14,972 nucleotides of DNA, from NCBI GenBank assembly GCA_002490995.1, contig DKVC01000025.1:1-14972 (forward strand), read 5' to 3'. This DNA is from Lachnospiraceae bacterium UBA7188. GTDB taxonomy: Bacteria > Bacillota > Clostridia > Lachnospirales > Lachnospiraceae. A program made the position numbers and the translations under genes. The notes under the pieces were generated by a model that was not told the origin of the DNA, ran no database searches, and saw only the letters and a list, made by a program, of their open reading frames with translations. This document shows, piece by piece, positions 7,388 to 12,941 of this stretch; positions within the stretch are counted from its first letter, which is position 1; every line of letters begins with the position of its first letter.

Positions 7388-7615
7388 CTAAGCAGTTCCA
7401 GTCAGGCTCCTGACAAGGCTCCGCTGCCACCTCAGGGCTTCTTCCACATCCAACGGATTACGTCCGTTCATCTTTGCAAAATTGCGGACAGCGCTCTCCT
7501 TCGCCATACGCTGCCATTTTTCATCTGATACCATCGGAATGTTGAGGATGGGGAATTCCTGTTCCTCTGTGATAACCGTCCCAATAGTTCCATACTTCTC
7601 AATCAGTTCATGCAT
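7388..7615 (-). CDS. Unknown 75-residue protein
   Basis: The ATG at 7615 has GGGAGGAG 9 nt upstream and overlaps the preceding gene by 13 bp. The product (MHELIEKYGTIGTVITEEQE start; helical C-terminal half with KWQRMAKESAVRNFAKMNGR) is soluble and mixed in charge. I do not recognise it. Coupling and size are typical of early satellite or phage accessory genes. Confidence 0.7.
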   Translation of the reverse strand: MHELIEKYGTIGTVITEEQEFPILNIPMVSDEKWQRMAKESAVRNFAKMNGRNPLDVEEALRWQRSLVRSLTGTA

Positions 7616-7965
7616 ACTTTGTCTCCTCCCAACTCGTAAATCAATTTCCTGCGCCGGATCACATCATCCAGAATCCGCAATGCTCTCACAACCTCATCCA
7701 TTGGAGCCTGTTCCACCGCCTGCTTCCTTCCGTCTTCGGACAGTTCAAGATAGCATTGAATAATCTGCGCATAATACTCATACAATTCATTGCTCTTATT
7801 GACGACAATCCAGTCTCTATTCGGCATGTAAAAGAATGCCAGATCTTCCATCCGTGCGCCTTCCGGCATATGCGTCCCTATCTTCTTCCACTGAATGGCA
7901 TCCAAGTCTTCCAATCCTTCAACAATGCAGATGCCAAGCTTTTTGTTTATAACCCCGAATCTCAT
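7603..7965 (-). CDS. Unknown 120-residue protein
   Basis: The start at 7965 makes an ATGA overlap with the preceding stop and has AAAGGAGG about 9 nt upstream, so a longer frame opening at 8079 is rejected. The first half is strand-like (FGVINKKLGICIVEGLEDLD, then LAFFYMPNRDWIVVNK); the second half is helical (ELYEYYAQIIQCYLELSEDG, then VVRALRILDDVIRRRKLIYE). Not recognised; a small cytosolic phage-type protein. Confidence 0.7.
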   Translation of the reverse strand: MRFGVINKKLGICIVEGLEDLDAIQWKKIGTHMPEGARMEDLAFFYMPNRDWIVVNKSNELYEYYAQIIQCYLELSEDGRKQAVEQAPMDEVVRALRILDDVIRRRKLIYELGGDKVCMN

Positions 7966-8465
7966 CCCATTCCACCTCCTTTCTGCTGAGCCTTTTCCAT
8001 CCCCCTCGGCCTGTGCAGTGCACGCTTCATTGAGTCCAATGTCATATCCACAAACGCAAGCAATCCCAGATACCTGCAATATGAAACCTTACCCCCGTTC
8101 ACGAAATCGCAGATAAGCTTCATCCCATCTCTCAGACCACCAAAGTGCGCAAAATAACAGGCATTATCATCGCCCGCCATGGCTGCATTATGTATCGTCA
8201 GATACTTTTTAATGAACTCCCAGATCATCACCTGATGCCTGTATGAAGACTTGTCCAGCTCTATCAGCTTAGGACATGTAAGGACACTGAACGGGACTTT
8301 CGAAAGCCTTACTATGCCAAAGATTTCACGGGCGGTCAGTTCCTCATCTCCCCGGATTGCCGCCTGCAAAAGTTCCGATGTCACGTCTGCATCTTCTGCA
8401 AATGAGTCGATATGGTACGGATGATACTTTATCAGTTCTTCCAGATTCAACATTCTCATTTTCAT
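7962..8465 (-). CDS. Prophage-type protein with HTH-like N-terminus
   Basis: The start at 8465 (MKMRMLNLEELIKYHPYHID) has GAGG 7 nt upstream; the frame extends upstream without a comparable start. Residues about 20-65 (LLQAAIRGDEELTAREIFGI, then VPFSVLTCPKLIELDK) have the helical spacing of an XRE-like domain found in clostridial prophage proteins. The remainder is helical with a Gly/Lys-rich tail. DNA binding is plausible. It is coupled to the next gene by ATGA. The 100-bp gap upstream (8466-8565) holds no separate gene with a good start. Confidence 0.7.
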   Translation of the reverse strand: MKMRMLNLEELIKYHPYHIDSFAEDADVTSELLQAAIRGDEELTAREIFGIVRLSKVPFSVLTCPKLIELDKSSYRHQVMIWEFIKKYLTIHNAAMAGDDNACYFAHFGGLRDGMKLICDFVNGGKVSYCRYLGLLAFVDMTLDSMKRALHRPRGMEKAQQKGGGMG

Positions 8466-8565
8466 AAAATTTCCTCTTCCTTTCCCCGGAAGACCGTGAT
8501 AAAATGGATATGCAAGCAACTTTCCTTTCACGGCTCCGGCTGTGCTGGCCCCTTGATAGTTGGCG

Positions 8566-8889
8566 CTATCTGGGGGCGTTTTTAAGTTTCTCCGCATATT
8601 CCTCCATGAGGTTATAGCATTCTTTCAAGCTTTCATCGTATTCCTGTCGGATGCAGCCAATAATCTTTGAAGCAAAATCTTCAGCAGGGACAGGAAATGC
8701 GACATCCCTTATCATGGCCTTTACCCCATTCCCGGAATAATTCCGCTCGTTCGGTATGATGTATTGAATCCTGATGTTATCAATATGTTCAGGCTCCTCT
8801 TTTCCGATTGTCTCCAGCCCATCCTCAATCCGCTTGATTTTGCTTGCAAGCTCCTCCATCTGCTGCACTATCTGTAATCTCTCACTCAA
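8566..8889 (-). CDS. Unknown 107-residue helical protein, TTG start
   Basis: A TTG at 8889 (MSERLQIVQQMEELASKIKR) with AGGAG 8 nt upstream is the best start; the frame extends to 8934 without a ribosome binding site. It overlaps the preceding gene by 8 bp. Heptad-like N- and C-terminal helices flank a short strand-rich centre (HIDNIRIQYIIPNERNYSGN). No family recognised. Confidence 0.65.
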   Translation of the reverse strand: MSERLQIVQQMEELASKIKRIEDGLETIGKEEPEHIDNIRIQYIIPNERNYSGNGVKAMIRDVAFPVPAEDFASKIIGCIRQEYDESLKECYNLMEEYAEKLKNAPR

Positions 8890-9283
8890 AGTCTGTTCTC
8901 CTTTCTTCCTCCAATGTTTCACTGTACAGTCCAATAAAATTACTCATATCGTCTGAAAAATACACCATTTCCGTACCGCAAATTTCAAGCGGCCTAATGT
9001 CTCCACTGGCGCACAGACCCATATAATAGACTGGGGACTCGCACTCGTTTCCGTCTTCTCCCCGGTACCTGACATATAAGGGCTTGATGCATGGGATTAC
9101 CTGGACAATATGCTCATAACCTGATATGGCGCTTTGCCATCCGCCACGCTCGTCATGTGTCCGCAGCACTTCTCCATCGTCTAACTTAACGACAAGAATC
9201 TCATCTTTGGTGCTGTCCCGCCAGAATGACCTTATCTTGTCAACATTGACGTAAGTGTTACCAATCTTTTCAAACCTGACCAT
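8882..9283 (-). CDS. Unknown 133-residue protein following the putative origin
   Basis: The start at 9283 (MVRFEKIGNTYVNVDKIRSF) has AAAGGA 7 nt upstream, so the longer frame reading through the iterons from 9361 is rejected. The product is strand-rich and acidic (DEILVVKLDDGEVLRTHDE, PLYVRYRGEDGNECESPVYY), suggesting a compact beta fold. Its position just after the iteron region is the one known satellites use for small replication or capsid-interference genes, but no function can be assigned. Confidence 0.7.
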   Translation of the reverse strand: MVRFEKIGNTYVNVDKIRSFWRDSTKDEILVVKLDDGEVLRTHDERGGWQSAISGYEHIVQVIPCIKPLYVRYRGEDGNECESPVYYMGLCASGDIRPLEICGTEMVYFSDDMSNFIGLYSETLEEERRTDFE

Positions 9284-9301
9284 TTTACATTCCTTTCTTG
9301 T

Positions 9302-9425
9302 GTGGTATATACCACTTGCACCCTTGCCACCTATGCCACCCATTTCCTTATATATCTTCAAAATTTAATTGGGTGGCAACATCGGCATGGGTGGCATAGG
9401 TGGCAACATCGGCATGGGTGGCATC
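9302..9425. other. Putative replication origin: opposed GGTGGCAW iterons around an AT-rich core
   Basis: Four GGTGGCAA/T copies in the plus direction (9372, 9390, 9399, 9417) face two inverted copies (9324-9331, 9333-9340) across a 28-bp AT-rich spacer (9344-9371). All lie on a 9-bp grid; two 27-bp units at 9372-9425 are identical except for one base. A perfect 20-bp inverted repeat results (9324-9343 with 9387-9406). A 14-bp palindrome GTGGTATATACCAC lies at 9302-9315. Known satellite origins in staphylococcal islands also have iteron sets flanking an AT-rich segment near the end of rep. Origin function here is inferred. Confidence 0.6.
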
Positions 9426-10565
9426 AAAAAAATATTTTCTTTTTCCTTTTGCCCCCTTATCCCTGTCATACCTTATACCATCCACCGTCCAAAACAATTG
9501 CTCGTACTTATTTATCAGGCTTCCAACATTGCGAACATCATCATGTATCTGCCTTGATAAATACTTGCTGGCATCCACAATATCACTGGCAGAACCCTCC
9601 CAATGGCCGCTCCCTTGCTTCACCAGCTTCTTGACCGTTTCCACAATCGGGCTATGTTCATACTCTTCTCTAAGCTGTCGCGCCTCGACTTCCACTGCCG
9701 TACCAACATATTCCCATTGGAAAGACGTTTTATTAAAACGGATTTTTAACTTCTGTGTGTCCATGTCGCGCCCTGTTACATGTAATGTGGCTTCTTCGGA
9801 ATAACGGTCTTCCTTTGTAATTACCCATGCACAATCAAGCGCACCCATGACACCCACAGAACCAGACAATTCATTGAACACGTCCGATGGGTCTTTCATC
9901 TTCCGGGTATGATGTATCAGCATCAAACCAATATTGTGATTGTCTGCTATCTGCTTTAATACCTTGAAATCATCATAGTCCCTGTCATACCCTGTCTGGT
10001 TTCGTTTTGCAGACTGCCGTATCATCTGAAATACATCAACAATTATGAGCTTTATTTCCGGATGTTCCTGTAGCTGGTACTCAATCTGAGCTTCAAACCC
10101 TTCGCCTATTCTGCCTACATCATCAGTTCCGGTTATAATGTACAGATTATCCGGCGGCTCTCCATCCTTAAGAATCTGTTTCAAGCGGCTTTTCGGTCTG
10201 CGTTTTGTGCTTTCAAGGTCAAGATACATGCATGAATGCTTAGTGCTGTCAAATGATAGAAACTTCGCCCCGTTGCAGATGGCTATGCAAATTCCCAATG
10301 CCATATAGCTTTTATAATACTTGCTTGGCGCACCTATCATTGACAGGCCAATAGGAAGTATCTCATTCACGAGCCATTCAATCGGCGGAGTATCCATTTT
10401 AGAAAGCTCTGCTGCCGTCACTGCCCTTATGGGCTTGAACTCCTTTACTGGACGTGCAACGCCGCCATCGCATACCGTAGGCGTTTTCTTCATCTCCTCC
10501 AGGTTCCTGTCAAGAGCCTTTATCACCTCCTCGTTGCTTTTAATAATCATCTCATCATAATCCAT
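9348..10565 (-). CDS. RepA-like AAA (RecA-fold) replicative helicase
   Basis: This 405-residue protein matches the AAA_25/RepA-type ATPase family. It has a P-loop-like segment GAPSKYYKS (78-86), in which the usual Gly before Lys is Tyr; a LYLDLES strand region (about 114-119); Walker B LIIVDVFQ (173-180, Asp177); and a sensor-like LIHHTR (216-221). The N-terminal 60 residues are a charged linker and the C-terminal 100 residues include a winged-helix-like part. The last residues repeat the pattern x-A-T / H-A-D because they are encoded by origin iterons. Such helicases unwind the element's origin. ATG at 10565 is used; an adjacent GTG at 10568 is equally possible (GAGGAAG upstream). Confidence 0.85.
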   Translation of the reverse strand: MDYDEMIIKSNEEVIKALDRNLEEMKKTPTVCDGGVARPVKEFKPIRAVTAAELSKMDTPPIEWLVNEILPIGLSMIGAPSKYYKSYMALGICIAICNGAKFLSFDSTKHSCMYLDLESTKRRPKSRLKQILKDGEPPDNLYIITGTDDVGRIGEGFEAQIEYQLQEHPEIKLIIVDVFQMIRQSAKRNQTGYDRDYDDFKVLKQIADNHNIGLMLIHHTRKMKDPSDVFNELSGSVGVMGALDCAWVITKEDRYSEEATLHVTGRDMDTQKLKIRFNKTSFQWEYVGTAVEVEARQLREEYEHSPIVETVKKLVKQGSGHWEGSASDIVDASKYLSRQIHDDVRNVGSLINKYEQLFWTVDGIRYDRDKGAKGKRKYFFDATHADVATYATHADVATQLNFEDI

Positions 10566-10617
10566 CACTTTATCACTTCCTCGCTATAATGAATTTTGTT
10601 CGCTCTGCAGCAGTTCC

Positions 10618-10986
10618 TCATGGCTTGTCATGGCTTTCTTTCAAACGGGAATAGTCAATGTACTGCTCCGGGTCTACCCCCAGGGCCCTGCAGACTTTCC
10701 CGAACCGCTCAAATTTCACCAAGTAACCTTTTCGCACTCTGTAAACAACATTAACCGATACCCCGGCCCTGTCTGCAATCTCCTGAGGAGACATGCAAGA
10801 AGCCACCATTGCTGCTACGATTTTGTCCACTCTCGCTGCTACCATCCTCCGGCTTTCCTCCTCTCTTTCCTTAATCTGGTCAACTTCCTCCATAATCTCA
10901 TTGTGACGCTTCATGAATTCCTCACTTCCAATGCCCAGGCGCCGCTCCTCTTCGGCCACCAATGCGTCAAGCTCCTCTTTCGTCAT
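10618..10986 (-). CDS. HTH-domain regulator
   Basis: The 122-residue product starts MTKEELDALVAEEERRLGIG after AAGAGG; an earlier ATG at 11022 would overlap the upstream gene by 20 bp and has a weak site. The N-terminal 60 residues are a charged coiled coil. Residues about 66-115 form an HTH (SPQEIADRAGVSVNVVYRVR, then FGKVCRALGVDPEQYIDY) of the Cro/C1 kind. Position just before rep in the early operon suggests control of replication, excision or repressor antagonism. It could be the functional counterpart of an excisionase, but has no Xis hallmark. Confidence 0.72.
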   Translation of the reverse strand: MTKEELDALVAEEERRLGIGSEEFMKRHNEIMEEVDQIKEREEESRRMVAARVDKIVAAMVASCMSPQEIADRAGVSVNVVYRVRKGYLVKFERFGKVCRALGVDPEQYIDYSRLKESHDKP

Positions 10987-11002
10987 AGCACCTCTTTTCT
11001 GT

Positions 11003-11293
11003 TCATTGGTCACAACAGCCATTATATATACCATCCCATTTGTTTTCTAAGCAGCTGTGCATTTTGCAGACATTCTTATGGTACTCCTCCGACACCATGA
11101 ACGGTGTCTCGCCCTCTTCATGATCAGGGTTGTAAATTACATCAATACCAATTACAACATTGCCAATCTTTTTTTCCAGCTCAATCATCATGCCAGAATC
11201 CTCTGCATTGATTCCACGGAACACCTTTGCCACCGTGAATCCCTCCATCATGCTCTCGCTTACCTCTGTGTAATCTTTGAATTTCTTTGCCAT
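11003..11293 (-). CDS. Unknown 96-residue early protein
   Basis: The preferred start at 11293 (MAKKFKDYTEVSESMMEGFT) has AAGGAG 9 nt upstream; an ATG at 11299 is too close to it. The product is acidic, with a strand-like VVIGIDVIYNPDHEEGETPF centre and a Cys/His-containing tail (CKMHSCLENKW, ending GCCDQ). Second gene of the leftward operon, where satellites often encode excisionase or antirepressor functions, but no such motif is visible. Confidence 0.65.
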   Translation of the reverse strand: MAKKFKDYTEVSESMMEGFTVAKVFRGINAEDSGMMIELEKKIGNVVIGIDVIYNPDHEEGETPFMVSEEYHKNVCKMHSCLENKWDGIYNGCCDQ

Positions 11294-11354
11294 TTTCATA
11301 TTCTCCTTTCCATCGCAACTACCTGCGACTGATTTCATTTGATAGCAGGTGCTA

Positions 11355-11564
11355 TCAATCCTCGATGATAACAATGTCTTTGGCAGATAACCCCAGCGCC
11401 TTGCAGATTGCTGGGACTACCTTAACCTTGCCTACCCGGTTGCCGTTCAGGGCATTGGATACGGCTTGTTGGCTTACTCCGCCGGCTTTGGCAATCTCTG
11501 TTACAGTAGTACCCTTTTCAGCCATAGCCAGGTAAATCTTCCTTGAGTCCAGTTTGATTTTCAT
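11355..11564 (-). CDS. Cro-like XRE repressor, first gene of the leftward operon
   Basis: A 69-residue protein that is essentially one HTH domain: KIYLAMAEKGTTVTEIAKAG, then GVSQQAVSNALNGNRVGKV and a C-terminal helix. AAGGAGG stands 6 nt before the ATG. It is the promoter-proximal gene opposite a larger XRE repressor, the standard cro/cI (or str/stl) arrangement, so it probably binds the same operators at 11595-11643 to lower repressor transcription. Confidence 0.82.
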   Translation of the reverse strand: MKIKLDSRKIYLAMAEKGTTVTEIAKAGGVSQQAVSNALNGNRVGKVKVVPAICKALGLSAKDIVIIED

Positions 11565-11591
11565 GTGGTTCCTCCTTTCTGAAATTCAGCC

Positions 11592-11620
11592 TTGACAATC
11601 ATGTGATTGTGAGTTATATT
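11592..11620 (+). promoter_or_regulatory. Rightward promoter for the XRE repressor
   Basis: TTGACA (11592-11597), a 17-bp spacer and TATATT (11615-11620) form a near-consensus sigma-A promoter. The predicted start near 11627 leaves a leader of about 88 nt before the repressor ATG. Its -10 overlaps the -10 of the opposite promoter, so the two must compete. Confidence 0.8.
11595..11610. promoter_or_regulatory. Operator O1
   Basis: ACAATCATGTGATTGT is a dyad with 7-bp half-sites (ACAATCA/TGATTGT) overlapping the -35 of the rightward promoter and the start region of the leftward one. It closely matches O2 and is a likely site for the Cro-like and XRE proteins. Confidence 0.72.
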
Positions 11621-11646
11621 ATAGTACACAATCTAATGATTGTCAA
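11618..11646 (-). promoter_or_regulatory. Leftward promoter of the main operon
   Basis: On the minus strand TTGACA (11646-11641), 17 bp and TATAAT (11623-11618) make a perfect consensus promoter, stronger on paper than the rightward one. It would drive the Cro-like gene and, with no strong terminator seen downstream, probably the whole operon to the tape measure gene. Confidence 0.85.
11628..11643. promoter_or_regulatory. Operator O2
   Basis: ACAATCTAATGATTGT has ACAATC/GATTGT half-sites and covers the -35 of the leftward promoter. Its centre is 33 bp from that of O1, about three helical turns, so dimers at both sites would lie on the same DNA face and could cooperate. Confidence 0.72.
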
Positions 11647-11688
11647 TAAATTTTTTACCATCTTTTGCTTTTGTTTTGAAATGTTATG

Positions 11689-11715
11689 TGTTATCATTAT
11701 TTTGAGGTGATAACA
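11689..11715 (+). promoter_or_regulatory. Possible hairpin around the repressor ribosome binding site
   Basis: TGTTATCA (11689-11696) pairs perfectly with TGATAACA (11708-11715), leaving GAGG of the ribosome binding site in an 11-nt loop and the A of the start codon in the stem. An overlapping ATGTTAT (11681-11687) can pair with the same downstream arm. This could tune repressor translation, or be a protein-binding dyad. Confidence 0.4.
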
Positions 11716-12248
11716 TGAACATAGGTGAGCAGATACGCAATTATAGAAAAAAGGCTGGAATATCCCAAAAAGAACTCGGAGAAAGACTAGGTGTGTCACA
11801 ACAGCATATTGCACAATATGAAAATGGAAAACGGATTCCCAAAGTAGAAACTGTTCAAAAAATAGCCAAAGCATTAAATGTTGATTTATCGGAATTCAAT
11901 GATTTATGGCAATTCGTCAAAGACGAATACGACCATGCTGGAAAAGTTATACCATCAGCTTTTACAATACAATTAGATAATAAATATCACGAAGAAATGG
12001 AACGTATGAAAAAATGTTTATCCGAAAATCCAAACGACCCTCAAATACACCAACAAGTAAAGGGACTATTAAATGATATTGCCACTGAACTAGGCTCTAA
12101 AGATGCAAGAGATTTCATATACAACTGTATACTTTTAGATTTAGATAGTTTAAATTTATATGGATTGGGAAAAGTCCTCGACTTTACAAGGGATTTGATT
12201 TTAGTAAAAAAATACATTCAGAATAAGCCAGATGAACCCCAGTCCTAG
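11715..12248 (+). CDS. XRE-family repressor (CI/Stl-like)
   Basis: The 177-residue protein has a clear N-terminal HTH (residues 1-60: IGEQIRNYRKKAGISQKELG, LGVSQQHIAQYENGKRIP, VQKIAKALNVDL) and a helical C-terminal part with no S24 peptidase (LexA-like) motif. It is therefore unlikely to be cleaved in an SOS-dependent manner; relief by a partner or helper-phage protein, as known for Stl of staphylococcal islands, is a plausible inference. GAGG lies 7 nt before the ATG. The gene is clearly more AT-rich than its neighbours, hinting at separate acquisition. Its ribosome binding site lies in the loop of a possible hairpin (11689-11715). Confidence 0.85.
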   Translation: MNIGEQIRNYRKKAGISQKELGERLGVSQQHIAQYENGKRIPKVETVQKIAKALNVDLSEFNDLWQFVKDEYDHAGKVIPSAFTIQLDNKYHEEMERMKKCLSENPNDPQIHQQVKGLLNDIATELGSKDARDFIYNCILLDLDSLNLYGLGKVLDFTRDLILVKKYIQNKPDEPQS

Positions 12249-12499
12249 CCCCTGCCTTTCGGAATTCACTTTCCGAACTGGAAAGCCAGGAGCCGGGGAG
12301 ACCTCCTGTTCCTCCCAGGAGCCGAAAGGAAGATTGCTTTGGGGTAAAGCCAATTTTGGACTGACCACTGTTAGTGGACAGCGCAACCTTGCGCCCGCCC
12401 TGGCCAATTCTGGCTTCGGCTAAACTGCCGAATCGACAGGGGAGCAAATCTGCTCCCCACCTTAGACAAGCCCATTTGGGCTTCCCTGCACCATGAAAA
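12249..12499 (+). other. Non-coding chain of stem-loops between repressor and toxin
   Basis: No supported gene lies here. The stretch is GC-rich compared with the repressor gene and carries consecutive inverted repeats: 12255-12262 with 12322-12329, enclosing 12269-12285 and 12287-12308; then 12361-12381, 12381-12394, 12415-12432, 12439-12458 (GGGGAGCA/TGCTCCCC) and 12468-12483 (AAGCCC/GGGCTT). No U-tract follows any of them. It may be a structured 3' UTR or regulatory RNA, or a single-strand DNA structure. Confidence 0.5.
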
Positions 12500-12505
12500 C
12501 ATAAT
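12476..12505 (+). promoter_or_regulatory. Possible toxin promoter
   Basis: CATAAT (12500-12505) matches the position of the antitoxin -10 in the inverted repeat. The associated -35, TTGGGC (12476-12481) at 18 bp, is weak and lies inside a small hairpin. A weak toxin promoter opposite a strong antitoxin promoter is usual in type I systems. Confidence 0.4.
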
Positions 12506-12572
12506 ATGCTTACCAGGGGAGCCGTTGGGGTGTTATGTCAGCCGCCGGACGAAAGGAAGGAGGCTGGTGCTT

Positions 12573-12659
12573 ATGGTTACATACTCTGATTTAATTCAGT
12601 TTGTAATTATGCTTTGCGCTGTGATAACTCTTGTTATTTACATCACACGCAAAAAGTAG
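12573..12659 (+). CDS. Type I toxin, TxpA/Fst-like hydrophobic peptide (holin-like toxin)
   Basis: A 28-residue peptide begins MVTYSDLIQFVIMLCAVITL and ends with a basic ITRKK tail, the pattern of the Firmicutes holin-like toxin family (Hol_Tox, TxpA/BsrG-like). One transmembrane helix spans about residues 7-23. AAGGAGG stands 9 nt before the ATG. The family kills or arrests the cell by acting at the membrane when unsilenced, and on mobile elements it stabilises the element. The last codons overlap a bidirectional terminator, and a convergent antisense promoter lies about 100 bp downstream, as in TxpA/RatA. Situated between repressor and integrase, it is likely an addiction or abortive-infection module. 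Confidence 0.85.
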   Translation: MVTYSDLIQFVIMLCAVITLVIYITRKK

Positions 12660-12694
12660 CGCCCCTGCTCTGGTAAAGTAAGGCGCTACTTTTT
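12651..12694. terminator. Bidirectional terminator of the toxin and antitoxin RNAs
   Basis: AAAAAGTAGCGCC (12651-12663) and GGCGCTACTTTTT (12682-12694) form a perfect 13-bp stem with T-runs on both strands. It overlaps the toxin stop codon. Shared bidirectional terminators are typical of TxpA- and Fst-type loci. Confidence 0.9.
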
Positions 12695-12746
12695 GCTCTA
12701 ATACTTTCCGGCGGTCAGGTGTACGCTGACCAACGGCTCTCTTGCT
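12651..12746 (-). ncRNA. Antitoxin antisense RNA (RatA-like)
   Basis: A strong minus-strand promoter should start RNA near 12746 and end at the bidirectional terminator, giving about 95-100 nt complementary to the toxin mRNA 3' end. A 5' hairpin GGTCAG/CTGACC can form in the transcript. By analogy with RatA, pairing with the toxin mRNA would block its expression or trigger decay. Exact ends are predicted. Confidence 0.72.
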
Positions 12747-12752
12747 AAGCAT

Positions 12753-12781
12753 ATTATATCCCAAACACAAATAACCGTCAA
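12753..12781 (-). promoter_or_regulatory. Antitoxin RNA promoter
   Basis: Minus strand TTGACG (12781-12776), 17 bp, then TATAAT (12758-12753): near-consensus and much stronger than the matching toxin promoter. Confidence 0.82.
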
Positions 12782-12785
12782 GCAT

Positions 12786-12818
12786 AAAAAAAGCGGCTCC
12801 CGCGCCAACAGGAACCGC
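12786..12818 (-). terminator. Leftward intrinsic terminator
   Basis: On the minus strand GCGGTTCC (12818-12811) pairs with GGAGCCGC (12800-12793, one G-U pair), followed directly by seven T (12792-12786). Confidence 0.82.
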
Positions 12819-12819
12819 C

Positions 12820-12850
12820 TGGACACTATACGGACAGATGCCGGTATAAT
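12820..12850 (+). promoter_or_regulatory. Possible integrase promoter
   Basis: TATAAT (12845-12850) with TGGACA (12820-12825) at a long 19-bp spacing precedes the integrase by about 90 bp. The -10 lies in an inverted repeat (12843-12854 with 12864-12876, one extra base) that also contains the oppositely directed TATAAT, so a regulator could control both. Confidence 0.5.
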
Positions 12851-12941
12851 AGCCCCTCGACAAGGCTTATTATACCATTGCTGCACCCGTCTGTACAGGT
12901 GTATTTTTCATACCCATTTTACCGACAGGAGCGTGATACAT

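Larger units (their letters stand above)
12500..12758. repeat. Inverted promoter/leader duplication flanking the toxin gene
   Basis: The 29 bp at 12500-12528 recur inverted at 12730-12758 with 25 of 29 matches, covering -10 box, start site and the first transcribed bases of the toxin mRNA and of the antisense RNA. Shorter shared blocks follow (GTCAGC, CGCCGGA), suggesting the antisense gene arose by inverted duplication of the toxin leader. Confidence 0.7.
12786..12862 (-). ncRNA. Possible second small leftward RNA
   Basis: A minus-strand TATAAT (12874-12869) with TGTACA (12897-12892, 17-bp spacer, 4 of 6 to consensus) could start RNA near 12862, ending at the intrinsic terminator at 12786-12818. 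The product would be about 77 nt and non-coding. Function unknown; it may be a second regulator of the toxin, or the terminator may serve only to insulate the antitoxin promoter that begins 5 bp further on. Confidence 0.4.

Noticed and set aside
9302..9425. CRISPR-like repeat array
   Set aside because: Repeats are 9-bp and 27-bp contiguous units without unique spacers, in opposed orientations, and no cas genes are present.
12184..12447. Leftward frames of 87 and 68 residues and a rightward one of 63
   Set aside because: They run through the stem-loop chain and the repressor 3' end, lack convincing ribosome binding sites and resemble no protein.
12500..12758. Invertible phase-variation segment
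   Set aside because: Inverted repeats are imperfect and short, coincide with promoters, and no dedicated invertase besides the att-associated integrase is seen.
12591..12863. Leftward frame of 90 residues across the antitoxin region
   Set aside because: It spans two terminators, the antitoxin promoter and the toxin gene antisense, so it cannot be one translated transcript.
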